Assembly: GCA_035063765.1 (NCBI GenBank)
Contig: JAPSFT010000004.1
Coordinates: forward strand, 186,001-250,000
Direction: 5' to 3'
Length of the DNA stretch: 64,000 nt
From: Deltaproteobacteria bacterium
GTDB taxonomy: Bacteria > Myxococcota_A > UBA9160 > PR03
Below the pieces are notes generated by a model. The model searched no databases and was not told the origin of the DNA. It saw nothing but the letters and a program-made list of their open reading frames with translations. Positions 39,099 through 47,247 of this stretch are shown in pieces; within the stretch, counting starts at the first letter, position 1, and the number at the start of each line of letters is the position of its first letter. The translations under genes and the position numbers were made by a program.

Positions 39099-40468
39099 TG
39101 GCGGATCTCGCCGAGCGCCTGGCCGAGGTCCCGGCGCAGCTCGCCGCCGGCATCGCCGCGCACCACGTGCCGGGCGCCTCGCTCGCGGTGCTCGCGGACG
39201 AGCAGGTGTGGGCCGCGGCCGCTGGCCTGCTGAACGCGCGCACGGGGGTCGAGGCCACGCCCGACTCGGTGTTCCAGATGGGCTCGATCACCAAGGTGTG
39301 GACCACCACGCTGGTGATGCAGCTCGTCGACGAGGGTCGGCTGCAGCTCGCCGACCGCGTGGCCGACCTGCTGCCGGGCTTCACCCTGCGCGACCCGGCC
39401 GCGGCGCGCCGGATCACGGTCGAGCAGCTCCTCACCCACACGAGCGGCATCGATGGCGACCGGTTCCTGGACCTGGGCCGCGGCGCCGACGCCGTGGCGC
39501 GCTTCGTCGAGGCCTGCCGCACCTTCGAGCTGGTCCACCCGCCCGCCACGATGTGGTCGTACTGCAACGCGGGCTTCGTGCTGGCCGGGCGGATCGTGGA
39601 GCTCCTGCGCGGCGCCAGCTTCGACGAGGTCCTGCGCGAGCGTCTGGTCCGCCCGCTCGGGCTCGCCGCCACCGGCACGCTGCCCGAGCAGGCGATCCTG
39701 CACCGGGCGGCCGCGGGGCACCTCGTGGATCTCGCGACGGGTGCGACCGCGGTGACCCCGGTCTGGTCGCTCCAGCCCTCGAACGCGCCCGCCGGCGCCA
39801 CCCCGTTCACGACCGCGACCGAGCTGCTCGCCTTCGCGGCCCTCCACCTCGACGGCGGGTCGGCCGGCGGGCAGCCGCTCCTCTCGTCCCGCGCGGTCGC
39901 CGACATGCAGCGCCGTCGCGCCACGCTCCCGCCCGGCTCGCTCGCCGACGCCTGGGGCCTGGGCTGGATGCTCCACGACTGGGAGGGCGGGCTCGCCATC
40001 GGGCACGGCGGCGTCACGATCGGGCAGCGCGCGTACCTGGTGGCCGTCCCGCACGCGCGGGTCGCGATCGCGCTGCTCACGAACGGCGGCGATGGCGACA
40101 GCCTCTTCTCCGCGCTCGCCGGCCCGCTCCTGCGTGCGCTCGCCGGCGTCACGCCCCGCGAGCTGCCGCCCGCCCGCGACGACGTCGCCGTCGACCCGGC
40201 CCGCTACGCGGGCGTCTACGAGCGCAGCGGCGCGCGCGTCGCCGTCGAGCCCGCCCCGGGCGGCGGGCTCCAGGCCCGCGTGCGCGCGCTGTGGGCCTCG
40301 CTCGACCCGAACGCGCCCCCGCTCGCGCTCCGGCCGGTCGCACCCGAGCTGTTCCGGATCGCGCTCCCCGCCTCACGCCGGGACACCGGCGCCGCCTTCC
40401 TGGATCCCGCCGGCACCGGGCGCCCGAGCTACCTGCTGCTCGCGGGGCGCGCGCACCCGCGCCTCTAG
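39098..40468 (+). CDS. serine hydrolase, class C beta-lactamase family
   Basis: 456 residues, no signal peptide. The catalytic motifs of the beta-lactamase/esterase fold are SxxK at Ser63-Lys66 (GSITKVW), YxN at Tyr155-Asn157 (SYCNAG) and a late G-H-G-G (IGHGGVTIG) in place of K-T-G. The N-terminal 350 residues form the hydrolase and the last 100 an extra beta domain (DPARYAGVYERSG) common in EstB-type proteins. The cytoplasmic location and coupling to a crotonase suggest an esterase or thioesterase-like role on a metabolite rather than antibiotic resistance. Ends overlapping the convergent YhhN gene by four bases. Confidence 0.9.
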   Translation: MADLAERLAEVPAQLAAGIAAHHVPGASLAVLADEQVWAAAAGLLNARTGVEATPDSVFQMGSITKVWTTTLVMQLVDEGRLQLADRVADLLPGFTLRDPAAARRITVEQLLTHTSGIDGDRFLDLGRGADAVARFVEACRTFELVHPPATMWSYCNAGFVLAGRIVELLRGASFDEVLRERLVRPLGLAATGTLPEQAILHRAAAGHLVDLATGATAVTPVWSLQPSNAPAGATPFTTATELLAFAALHLDGGSAGGQPLLSSRAVADMQRRRATLPPGSLADAWGLGWMLHDWEGGLAIGHGGVTIGQRAYLVAVPHARVAIALLTNGGDGDSLFSALAGPLLRALAGVTPRELPPARDDVAVDPARYAGVYERSGARVAVEPAPGGGLQARVRALWASLDPNAPPLALRPVAPELFRIALPASRRDTGAAFLDPAGTGRPSYLLLAGRAHPRL

Positions 40469-41103
40469 CCGGGGGCTCCGACCGTCCACGCCAGCACGAG
40501 CTGGGCCCCGAAGTAGAGGGGCAGGCCCCAGGCCTTGTTCCAGAAGCTCTTCTCGACGAAGCGCTGGCGCGCGACCGCGAGGTCGGAGAGGTAGAAGGCG
40601 AAGGCGCCGGCGAAGATCGCGGGCAGGCCGGCGTGGCCCACGGTGCCGGCCGCGCAGACCAGCATGCTCGAGATCACCGCCACGTAGGCCAGCACCGGGC
40701 GCCGCATCGAGGCGCTCACGTGGGGCAGCAGATAGCGCAGCGCGAGGAGGCCCAGCGCGAGCACCGCCACCATCGCGACCGCGACCGTGGCAAGGTCGAG
40801 GCCGCGCACCGCGAAGGCGAGCGTGTAGGCGACGTGCCCGAGCAGGAAGGCGACGAGGCCGGCCAGGAAGGCGCGCGGCTGCTCCTTCGGGATCAGCAGG
40901 ACGTCGCCGGCCAGGGAGAGCACGAGGCCGATCAGGATCCAGGTGCCGTAGGGCGAAGCGAGGGCCCCGTTCGCCCAGGCGGCGCCGACGAAGCCCGCGG
41001 CCGCGATCGGCTTCGCGATCCAGACGCCGGGCTGCCAGGCGGCGCGTTCGGCGGCGAGCAGCGCGGCGGTGGCGGCGATCGTCACGAGCGCGTAGGGCAG
41101 CAC
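40465..41103 (-). CDS. YhhN family membrane protein (lysoplasmalogenase-like)
   Basis: 212 residues from GTG at 41103; about eight membrane helices. The segments AKPIAAAGFVGAAW, LVLSLAGDVLLIP and FYLSDLAVARQRFV contain the conserved acidic and lysine residues of the YhhN/TMEM86 family, whose animal members hydrolyse the vinyl-ether bond of lysoplasmalogens. The bacterial role is unproven. An in-frame GTG at 41112 overlaps a TAGAGT hexamer; with that hexamer as -10, transcription would begin at the GTG chosen here. Confidence 0.85.
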   Translation of the reverse strand: MLPYALVTIAATAALLAAERAAWQPGVWIAKPIAAAGFVGAAWANGALASPYGTWILIGLVLSLAGDVLLIPKEQPRAFLAGLVAFLLGHVAYTLAFAVRGLDLATVAVAMVAVLALGLLALRYLLPHVSASMRRPVLAYVAVISSMLVCAAGTVGHAGLPAIFAGAFAFYLSDLAVARQRFVEKSFWNKAWGLPLYFGAQLVLAWTVGAPG

Positions 41104-41110
41104 CGCGGGC

Positions 41111-41116
41111 ACTCTA
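41111..41116 (-). promoter_or_regulatory. -10 element of probable leaderless yhhN-like promoter
   Basis: TAGAGT on the minus strand, 7 bases before the GTG at 41103. It overlaps the earlier candidate GTG at 41112 and thereby argues against that start. Confidence 0.4.
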
Positions 41117-41173
41117 GCCGCGCGCGCTCCGGCCGCACGCCGCCCGCTCGCGACCTGCTAGGCTGCCGCGCCC

Positions 41174-41863
41174 ATGGGCACGATCGACCGGCTGCTCGAG
41201 ATCATGGCGCGGCTGCGCGATCCCGAGCACGGCTGCCCCTGGGACGTCGAGCAGTCGTTCGCGACGATCGCGCCCTACACGATCGAGGAGGCCTACGAGG
41301 TCGACGACGCGATCCGCCGCGGCGACCTCCCGGCGCTGCGCGAGGAGCTCGGCGACCTGCTGCTCCAGGTGGTGTTCCACGCGCAGATGGCGCGCGAGGC
41401 CGGGCACTTCGACTTCGCCGGCGTCGTGGACGCGATCTGCGACAAGCTCGTGCGTCGCCATCCCCACGTGTTCGCCGACGCCGAGGTGAAGAGCGCCGCC
41501 GAGCAGCTCGAGGCCTGGGAGGAGCACAAGGCCAGCGAGCGGGCCGCGCAGGGCGGGGGAGACGCCGCGAGCGCGCTCGACGGCGTGGCGCTCGGCCTGC
41601 CCGCGCTCCTGCGCGCGCAGAAGCTCGCGCGGCGCGCCGCGCGAGCGGGCCTCGCGGGCGCGGCGCCGCCCACGCCCGAGGCCGCGTGGGAGGCGTTCCG
41701 CGCCGCGCCCGGGGACGCCGCGCGGGTGGGGACGCTGCTCTTCGCGCTGGCGCAGGCGGCCGGCGCGGCGGGCGTCGATGCCGAGCAGGCGCTGCGCGAG
41801 GCGATGGCCGGCTTCGAGGCGCAGGCGCGCGCGGAGGAGGGCGGCCGGGACGCGGACCCGTGA
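41174..41863 (+). CDS. mazG: MazG family nucleoside triphosphate pyrophosphohydrolase
   Basis: 229 residues. The N-terminal MazG domain is intact: DPEHGCPWDVEQSF, the metal-binding TIEEAYEVDDAI and REELGDLLLQVVFHAQMA, and a K-x-x-R-R-H-P-H-V-F loop. The second domain is shortened and has lost the acidic EExGD motif (it reads AARVGTLLFALAQAAG), so only one active site remains, the reverse of E. coli MazG where the C-terminal copy is the active one. It hydrolyses (d)NTPs to monophosphates, for house-cleaning or alarmone control. A TAGGCT hexamer lies 9 bases before the ATG. Confidence 0.93.
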   Translation: MGTIDRLLEIMARLRDPEHGCPWDVEQSFATIAPYTIEEAYEVDDAIRRGDLPALREELGDLLLQVVFHAQMAREAGHFDFAGVVDAICDKLVRRHPHVFADAEVKSAAEQLEAWEEHKASERAAQGGGDAASALDGVALGLPALLRAQKLARRAARAGLAGAAPPTPEAAWEAFRAAPGDAARVGTLLFALAQAAGAAGVDAEQALREAMAGFEAQARAEEGGRDADP

Positions 41864-41905
41864 GCCGGCCCCCGCGCTCGCGCGCCCTGCGGACGACGAG
41901 CCCGC

Positions 41906-42805
41906 TCAGGGAGCTCCCAGGAACGAGACCACGGCCTCGGTGAAGGCGTCGTTGCGGTCACCGGCCACCATGTGACCGGCGTCGCTCACGTCCACGAAGC
42001 GCGCGCTCGGGGCGAGCGCCAGGAACTGGCGGGCGCCCTCCTCGGAGAGCAGGTCCGAGCGCTGGCCGCGCACGAGGAGCGTGGGCACCCGCAGCGCCCG
42101 CGCCGCGCGCTCGAGCCGGTTGCCGTCCTGGCCCGGGCGGGGGCCGCTGCCGGGCTCGAGGAAGGCCGGGTCCCAGTGCCAGCGGAAGCGGCCGTCGGGG
42201 CCCTGGCGGAGGTTGCGCGCGAGGCCCGAGAGGTCGCGCGGGCGCTTGCGGTGGGGCAGGTAGGCGGCGATCACGTCCGCCGCCGCGTCGAGGCTCGCGA
42301 AGCCCTCGGGATGCGCCTTCATGAACCCGATGATGCGCAGCGCGCCCTCGCGCTCGATCCGGACGGCGATGTCCACGAGCACGAGCGAGCGGCAGATCGG
42401 CTCCGGCGCTTCGCCCTCGGCGAGCAGCGCCGTGATCCCGCCGAGCGACGCGCCGACCAGCGCCGGCCGCCGGCCGAGGTGCGCGACGCAGGCGTGCAGG
42501 TCGGCGACGAAGGCCTCGGGCGAGTAGTCGCGGTCGGGCGCCCAGCCGCTGTCGCCGTGGCCGCGCAGGTCGAGCGCGACCGCCTGCCAGCCCGCGCGCG
42601 CGAGCGCCTCGGCCGTGCCGCCCCACGCGTGGCGGGTCTGTCCCCCGCCGTGGAGCAGGATCACGGGCGGCGCCGCGGGATCGCCCCAGACGTCGGCGGC
42701 CAGGGCCAGACCCCGGTGGCCCGTGATCCGGAGCGGGCGGGGCCCGGGCACGTCCGAGGTCGAGGTCGAGCTCGAGGTCGGATCCTGCTCCGTCGCTGCC
42801 GCCAA
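41906..42805 (-). CDS. alpha/beta hydrolase
   Basis: 299 residues from a TTG at 42805, chosen because GGAGG lies 7 bases upstream and the frame's upstream part has no hydrolase character. Hydrolase motifs: VILLHGGGQTRHAWGG oxyanion region, VALDLRGHGDSGW, nucleophile Ser in LVGASLGGITALL, acid in LVRGQRSDLLSE and histidine in VSDAGHMVAGD. The first 20 residues are a Ser/Thr-rich low-complexity tract (DPTSSSTSTSDV) from TCGAGG repeats. Similar to haloalkane/epoxide-hydrolase-fold esterases; substrate unknown. Confidence 0.88.
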   Translation of the reverse strand: MAAATEQDPTSSSTSTSDVPGPRPLRITGHRGLALAADVWGDPAAPPVILLHGGGQTRHAWGGTAEALARAGWQAVALDLRGHGDSGWAPDRDYSPEAFVADLHACVAHLGRRPALVGASLGGITALLAEGEAPEPICRSLVLVDIAVRIEREGALRIIGFMKAHPEGFASLDAAADVIAAYLPHRKRPRDLSGLARNLRQGPDGRFRWHWDPAFLEPGSGPRPGQDGNRLERAARALRVPTLLVRGQRSDLLSEEGARQFLALAPSARFVDVSDAGHMVAGDRNDAFTEAVVSFLGAP

Positions 42806-42914
42806 GGCGCCGCCTCCGCCGGCAGGGCTCGATAGCCCGGCCGGCGCCGGCGCGCCAATCCGAGGCGACGGCCGCCGCCGGACCTCCGCCGCCACGGGGT
42901 AGCATGCGCGCGCG

Positions 42915-42995
42915 ATGGCCCACGACCTCGTGATCCGAGGCGCCGCTCTCTGCGACGGAACCGGCGCCGGGCGCGCGCTCCGGCGCGGGCGCTGA
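42915..42995 (+). pseudogene. N-terminal relic of an amidohydrolase (D-aminoacylase-like) gene
   Basis: ATG at 42915 opens MAHDLVIRGAALCDGTGAG, the typical first strand of N-acyl-D-amino-acid deacylase/amidohydrolases, but the frame ends after 26 codons at TGA 42993-42995. A TAGCAT hexamer lies 9 bases before the ATG, like active promoters here. The rest of the gene is gone and the transporter-dipeptidase gene begins 7 bases later, so its transcription may use this relic promoter. Confidence 0.55.
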
Positions 42996-43001
42996 GCCGC
43001 G

Positions 43002-45116
43002 GTGCTCTGGGTCCTGCTCGCGCTCGCGGCGGCGGCGCTCCAGGCCACGCGCAACGCGTTCTCGCGCGAGCTCGTCGGGCACGTCTCGCCCGCGCTCACC
43101 GCCTGGTCGCGCTTCGCCTTCCACCTGCCCTTCGCGAGCGCGCTCGCGGGGGCGCTCGCCTGGCGCGCGGGCTGGCCCGCGCCCTCACCGGCCTTCCTCG
43201 GCTGGGCCGCGGGCGGCGCGCTTGCCCAGGTGCTCGGCAACGTCGCCCTGGTGGGCGCCTTCCAGGTGGCGTCCTTCTCGCAGTCGGTGGCCCTCCACAA
43301 GCTCGAGGTGGTGTTCGGCGCGCTGCTCGGGATCGCGCTCTTCGGCGAGGTGCCGAGCGCCATCGGCTGGGGCGGGATCCTGCTCTCGACGGCCGGTGTG
43401 TTCCTGATGAACCTCGCCCGGCCGGGTGCGCCCGCCCGCGCCGGCTGGACGCGGGCCTTCCACTTCGACCGCGGCACGCTCTACGCGCTCCTGTGCGGGG
43501 TGTGCTTCGCCCTGGCGAGCTTCCTGTTCAAGGAGGCGATCGAGGCGCTGCTCGCGCGCAATCCGGCGCTCGGGCCGGGCCGCTTCCGGGCGGCTGCGCA
43601 CACGGTCTTCTGGGTCGCCTGGATCCAGGTGGCGCTCCTGACGCCGGCGATCGCCTGGATGCGCCCCGGCGAGCTCGGCCGCGTGCCGGCCCTGTGGCGC
43701 CCGATGCTCGCGATCGGGCTCAGCGGCTTCCTCGGCACGCTCTGCTGGTTCTGGGCCTTCGGGCTCGCGCTGGTCGCCTACGTGCGCGCCGTCGGGCAGG
43801 TGGAGGCGGTCCTCTCGATCGCGATCGCGGCGCTCTGGTTCCGCGAGCACGGCCTGCGCCGGCAGCTCCCGGCCGTGGCCACGATCGCCGGCGGCGTCGC
43901 GCTCGTGCTGCTCGGCTGCGGGCCGGCCGCACCGCCGCCGGCGCCGCCCGATCCCGCGCTCGCCGCCCGGGCCGCCGCGCTCCACCGCGATGCGCTCGTC
44001 CTGGACGGCCACAACGACGTCCCGACCTGGATCCTCGACTACGGCTTCGACCTCGCGATGGACGGCGCCGCGCCGGGCCTGCGTCCGGCCTGGCACACCT
44101 GGCTGTTCGGCTGGCTATCGCCGGCGCCGCGCGGCGACGAGATCGCCACCCACACCGATCTCGCGCGCCTGCGCGCCGGCGGCGTCGACGCCCTGTGGCT
44201 CTCGATCTTCGTGCACAGCGACTACGTGCCGCGCGGGCCCCAGGAGGCCGGCCGTGCCACGGCGCGCGCGCTGGCGATGATCGATGCGGTCGAGGAACAG
44301 CTGCGCCGTCACCCGGGCCAGCTCGCGCTGGCGCGCACGGCCGACGAGGTACGCGCGGTCGTCGCGTCGGGTCGGATTGCGGCGCTGCTCGGGCTCGAGG
44401 GCGGACACGCGATCGAACACTCGCTGGCCACCCTGCGCGCCTTCCACGCGCGCGGCGTCCGCTACATGACGCTCACCTGGAGCAACAAGAACGACTGGGC
44501 CGATTCGTCGACCGACGAGGCCCGCCACGGCGGCCTCACCGGCTTCGGCCGCGAGGTGGTGCGCGAGATGAACCGGCTCGGGATCCTGGTCGACGTCTCG
44601 CACGTGTCGGACGGGACGCTCGCGGACGTGCTGGCGACCACCCGGGCGCCGGTGATCGCCTCGCACTCGAGCGCGCGCGCGCTGGCCGACCACCCGCGCA
44701 ACCTGCGCGACGAGCAGCTCCGCGCGATCGCCCGCAACGGCGGCGTCGTGATGGTCAACTTCGCCGACATCTTCATCGACCCGCACAAGGTGCGGGGCTG
44801 GGAGCTGGCGGCGCGCTGGGTCGCCGGCCTGAGCCGGCCCGTGACGCCGCTGTCGCTGCTGGCCGACCACGTCGAGCACGTGGCGCGGGTGGCGGGTGCC
44901 GACCACGTCGGGCTCGGCTCGGACTTCGACGGTGCGCCCTGGTTCCCGGCGGGCCTCGAGGACGTGAGCGGCTACCCGGCGCTCACCCTCGAGCTGCTGC
45001 GCCGCGGCTGGTCCGAGGGCGACCTGCGCAAGCTCCTCGGCGGGAACGCGCTGCGCGTGCTGGCGCACGCCGAGGCCGTGGCGGCGGGGGCGCCCGCCGG
45101 GGCGCCCGAGGACTAG
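43002..45116 (+). CDS. fusion of EamA/DMT-type transporter and membrane dipeptidase (peptidase M19)
   Basis: 704 residues in one frame. Residues 1-305 are a DMT/EamA-like transporter of about ten membrane helices. Residues about 325-704 are a renal-dipeptidase-type M19 enzyme with DGHNDVP (zinc His337, Asp339), the bridging glutamate in LLGLEGGHAIEH, SHSSARALADHPRN and GLGSDFDG. At the junction, LRRQLPAVATIAGGVALVLLGCG is a perfect lipoprotein signal with lipobox L-L-G-C (Cys306), so the last transporter helix coincides with what looks like the dipeptidase's own signal peptide. GTG start at 43002 has no ribosome site. M19 enzymes cleave dipeptides, some with D-residues; the transporter could move the products. 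Confidence 0.85.
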   Translation: MLWVLLALAAAALQATRNAFSRELVGHVSPALTAWSRFAFHLPFASALAGALAWRAGWPAPSPAFLGWAAGGALAQVLGNVALVGAFQVASFSQSVALHKLEVVFGALLGIALFGEVPSAIGWGGILLSTAGVFLMNLARPGAPARAGWTRAFHFDRGTLYALLCGVCFALASFLFKEAIEALLARNPALGPGRFRAAAHTVFWVAWIQVALLTPAIAWMRPGELGRVPALWRPMLAIGLSGFLGTLCWFWAFGLALVAYVRAVGQVEAVLSIAIAALWFREHGLRRQLPAVATIAGGVALVLLGCGPAAPPPAPPDPALAARAAALHRDALVLDGHNDVPTWILDYGFDLAMDGAAPGLRPAWHTWLFGWLSPAPRGDEIATHTDLARLRAGGVDALWLSIFVHSDYVPRGPQEAGRATARALAMIDAVEEQLRRHPGQLALARTADEVRAVVASGRIAALLGLEGGHAIEHSLATLRAFHARGVRYMTLTWSNKNDWADSSTDEARHGGLTGFGREVVREMNRLGILVDVSHVSDGTLADVLATTRAPVIASHSSARALADHPRNLRDEQLRAIARNGGVVMVNFADIFIDPHKVRGWELAARWVAGLSRPVTPLSLLADHVEHVARVAGADHVGLGSDFDGAPWFPAGLEDVSGYPALTLELLRRGWSEGDLRKLLGGNALRVLAHAEAVAAGAPAGAPED

Positions 45117-45144
45117 AGCCCATCGCGTGGCCCCGGAGCGGGCT

Positions 45145-45555
45145 CTAGGGCGTTCGCGGGTCGAGGCGGATCGGGACCGCGTCGTCGCGGCCGAAGAGGG
45201 CACCGATGTAGGCGTCGGCCCAGCCGTACTTCGCGCGCATCAGGTCGTTGATGCGCGAGCGCGCGCCCACCTCGGGGACGGCGTGCACCGCGAGCGTCTC
45301 CTCGCCCCGCACCACCTCGGCGTCGGGGCGCTCCTCGAGCAGGGCGAGCCAGCGCGAGCCGGGGTCTCCCGCGCGCAGCCAGGCGTGGCTGCCGTCGTCG
45401 ACGATCCACAGGCGCGTCTCGTGGGGGATGCCGGCGGCGTCGCTGAGGCGCAGCACGACGACCTCGCCGCTCTCGGCGGCCACGATCTCGAGGGCGCCCA
45501 CGGCGAGCACGACGACCAGCAGGGCGACGGCGAGGCGGACCACGATCCGGAGCAT
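45145..45555 (-). CDS. membrane-anchored hypothetical protein with split-barrel (nitroreductase-like) features
   Basis: 136 residues from ATG 45555, GGGAGG six bases upstream. One N-terminal membrane helix (IVVRLAVALLVVVLAVGAL), then LRLSDAAGIPHETRLWIVDDGSHAWLRAGDPGSRWLALLEERPDAEVVRG, which resembles the PNPOx-like/deazaflavin-nitroreductase split barrel, ending with RINDLMRAKYGWADAYIGALFGRD. Proteins of this fold bind flavin, F420 or heme; the cofactor here cannot be told. Convergent with the dipeptidase fusion. It is possibly related in fold to the protein at 50544-51068. Confidence 0.6.
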   Translation of the reverse strand: MLRIVVRLAVALLVVVLAVGALEIVAAESGEVVVLRLSDAAGIPHETRLWIVDDGSHAWLRAGDPGSRWLALLEERPDAEVVRGEETLAVHAVPEVGARSRINDLMRAKYGWADAYIGALFGRDDAVPIRLDPRTP

Positions 45556-45627
45556 CTCGAGCCTCCCGGGCGGAAGCGGCCCGAGGATACGCCCGGTCGC
45601 GTGCCTCCGGCGAGAGCGGCCGCGCGC

Positions 45628-45656
45628 TCGACGCGCGCCCGCCCGAAATGTAACGT
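45628..45656 (+). promoter_or_regulatory. probable promoter of the SDR operon
   Basis: TCGACG at 45628-45633 and TAACGT at 45651-45656 with a 17-base spacer; the -10 lies in a short AT-rich island (45646-45665) that stands out in the GC-rich surroundings and could also hold an operator. Confidence 0.4.
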
Positions 45657-45688
45657 GTTTCAAATCGAGTGCGGGAGGCGAGGACGGC

Positions 45689-46471
45689 GTGGCAGCGCGC
45701 GCGCAGGCGGGCGGGCTGGTGGCGGGCAAGGCGGCGCTGGTGACCGGCGCGGCCTCCGGCATCGGGCGCGCCACCGCGCTCGCGCTCGCGCGCGAGGGCG
45801 CCGCGGTGCTGGTCTCGGATCGCGACGGCGAGGGCGCCGAGCGGGTCGCCGCGGAGATCGGGGGGCAGGGCGGCCGTGCGCGTGCCGCGCGCTGCGACGT
45901 GACGCGGGCCGGCGAGGTCGAGACGATGGTGCGGGCCGCCCTCGACGCCTTCGGCGGGCGCCTCGACTGCGCCGTGAACAACGCCGGGATCACGGCGCCG
46001 GGCGGCCTCGTGCACGACATCGACCCGGCCGACTGGGAGCGCCAGCTCGCCGTGAACCTGACCGGCACCTTCCTGTGCCTGCGGGCCGAGCTGCCGGTGA
46101 TGCGGGCGCAGCGCGCGGGCTCGATCGTGAACGTGGCGTCCGGCGCGGGCCTCATCGGGGCGCCCGGGCTCGCCCACTACTGCGCGTCCAAGCACGGGCT
46201 GCTCGGGCTCACCCGGACGGCGGCCCTCGAGAACGCCGCGCTCGGCGTGCGCGTGAACGCGCTCTGCCCGGGCGCGACCGACACACCGATGCTGCGCGCG
46301 GCCATGGACCGCTCGGAGGACACGCGCCGGATGATCCTGGCGAGCCTCCCGTCCGGCCGGCTCGGCACGCCCGGGGAGGTGGCCGAGGCGGCCGTCTGGC
46401 TGTGCTCGGAGCGCGCCTCCTACGTGAGCGGCGAGTCGCTGCTCGTGGACGGCGGCGCCCTGGCGCGCTGA
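45689..46471 (+). CDS. SDR family oxidoreductase 1 of 3
   Basis: 260 residues from GTG 45689, preceded by GAGG five bases away. Classical SDR motifs: VTGAASGIGRATALALAREG, NNAGITAPGG, the catalytic Ser in NVASGAG, and HYCASKHGLLG (Tyr, Lys). The aspartate in LVSDRDGEG after the second strand favours NAD(H). First of three SDR genes in a row, spaced 26 bases and then overlapping by four. Such runs serve sequential oxidation of hydroxyl groups, for example of hydroxyacyl-CoA, terpenoid or steroid substrates; the substrate is not evident. Confidence 0.9.
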   Translation: MAARAQAGGLVAGKAALVTGAASGIGRATALALAREGAAVLVSDRDGEGAERVAAEIGGQGGRARAARCDVTRAGEVETMVRAALDAFGGRLDCAVNNAGITAPGGLVHDIDPADWERQLAVNLTGTFLCLRAELPVMRAQRAGSIVNVASGAGLIGAPGLAHYCASKHGLLGLTRTAALENAALGVRVNALCPGATDTPMLRAAMDRSEDTRRMILASLPSGRLGTPGEVAEAAVWLCSERASYVSGESLLVDGGALAR

Positions 46472-46497
46472 AGGCTTCGACGACGAGAGGAGGTCCC

Positions 46498-47247
46498 ATG
46501 CAGCGTTTCGAGGAGAAGGTGGTCCTGATCACGGGCGCGGCCTCGGGCATCGGCCGCGCCTGCGCCCTGCGGCTCGCGGAGGAGGGCGCCCGGCTCGCGC
46601 TCTCCGACATCCAGGCCGAGGCGCTGGAGGGGGTCGCCAAGGAGGCGCGCGAGCGCGGCGCCGAGGTGGACACGCGCCGGCTCGACGTCGCGGACGAAGC
46701 GCAGGTGCGCGCGGCCGTCGCGGCCGCGGTCGATCGCTTCGGGCGCCTCGACGTGGCCTGCAACGTGGCCGGGATCCTGCGCTTCGACCACACCCACGAG
46801 CTGGCGCTCGCCGGCTGGAGCCGGCTCCTCGCGGTGAACCTGACCGGCACCTTCCTGGTCTGCCGCGAGGCGCTCCCGCACCTGCTCGCGACGCGCGGCA
46901 ACGTCGTCAACGTCGCCTCGACCGCCGGGATGCGCGGGCACCCCTGGACGGCGGCCTACTCCGCCTCCAAGGGCGGGATGATCGCGCTCACCGCGACGAT
47001 CGCCGTCGAGTACTCGAAGCAGGGGGTGCGCGCCAACGCGATCTGCCCGGGCAGCATCGAGACGCCGATCACCCAGGCCTTCCGCATCCCGGAGGGCGCC
47101 GATCCGAAGCTCGTGCGGCGCATGATGCCGCTCACCGGCTTCGCCGGTCCGGAGAAGGTGGCGAGCGCGGTGGCCTTCGTCGCCTCCGAGGAGGGCTCGC
47201 ACATCACCGGCGAGACGATCCGCATCGACGGCGGCGCGCTCTCGTGA
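46498..47247 (+). CDS. SDR family oxidoreductase 2 of 3
   Basis: 249 residues with a strong GAGAGGAGGT ribosome site. Motifs: LITGAASGIGRACALRLAEEG, LSDIQAE (Asp after strand 2, NAD-type), CNVAGILRFD in place of NNAG, NVASTAG, AYSASKGGM, and CPGSIETPITQAF. The N-V-A-G variant replaces one of the normally conserved asparagines. Stop overlaps the next SDR start (GTGA). Probably acts in the same pathway as its neighbours. Confidence 0.9.
   Translation: MQRFEEKVVLITGAASGIGRACALRLAEEGARLALSDIQAEALEGVAKEARERGAEVDTRRLDVADEAQVRAAVAAAVDRFGRLDVACNVAGILRFDHTHELALAGWSRLLAVNLTGTFLVCREALPHLLATRGNVVNVASTAGMRGHPWTAAYSASKGGMIALTATIAVEYSKQGVRANAICPGSIETPITQAFRIPEGADPKLVRRMMPLTGFAGPEKVASAVAFVASEEGSHITGETIRIDGGALS

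Noticed and set aside
42745-42790. TCGAGG-type tandem repeats as a regulatory element
   Set aside because: They lie in frame inside the N terminus of the alpha/beta hydrolase and encode a Ser/Thr/Asp-rich tract.
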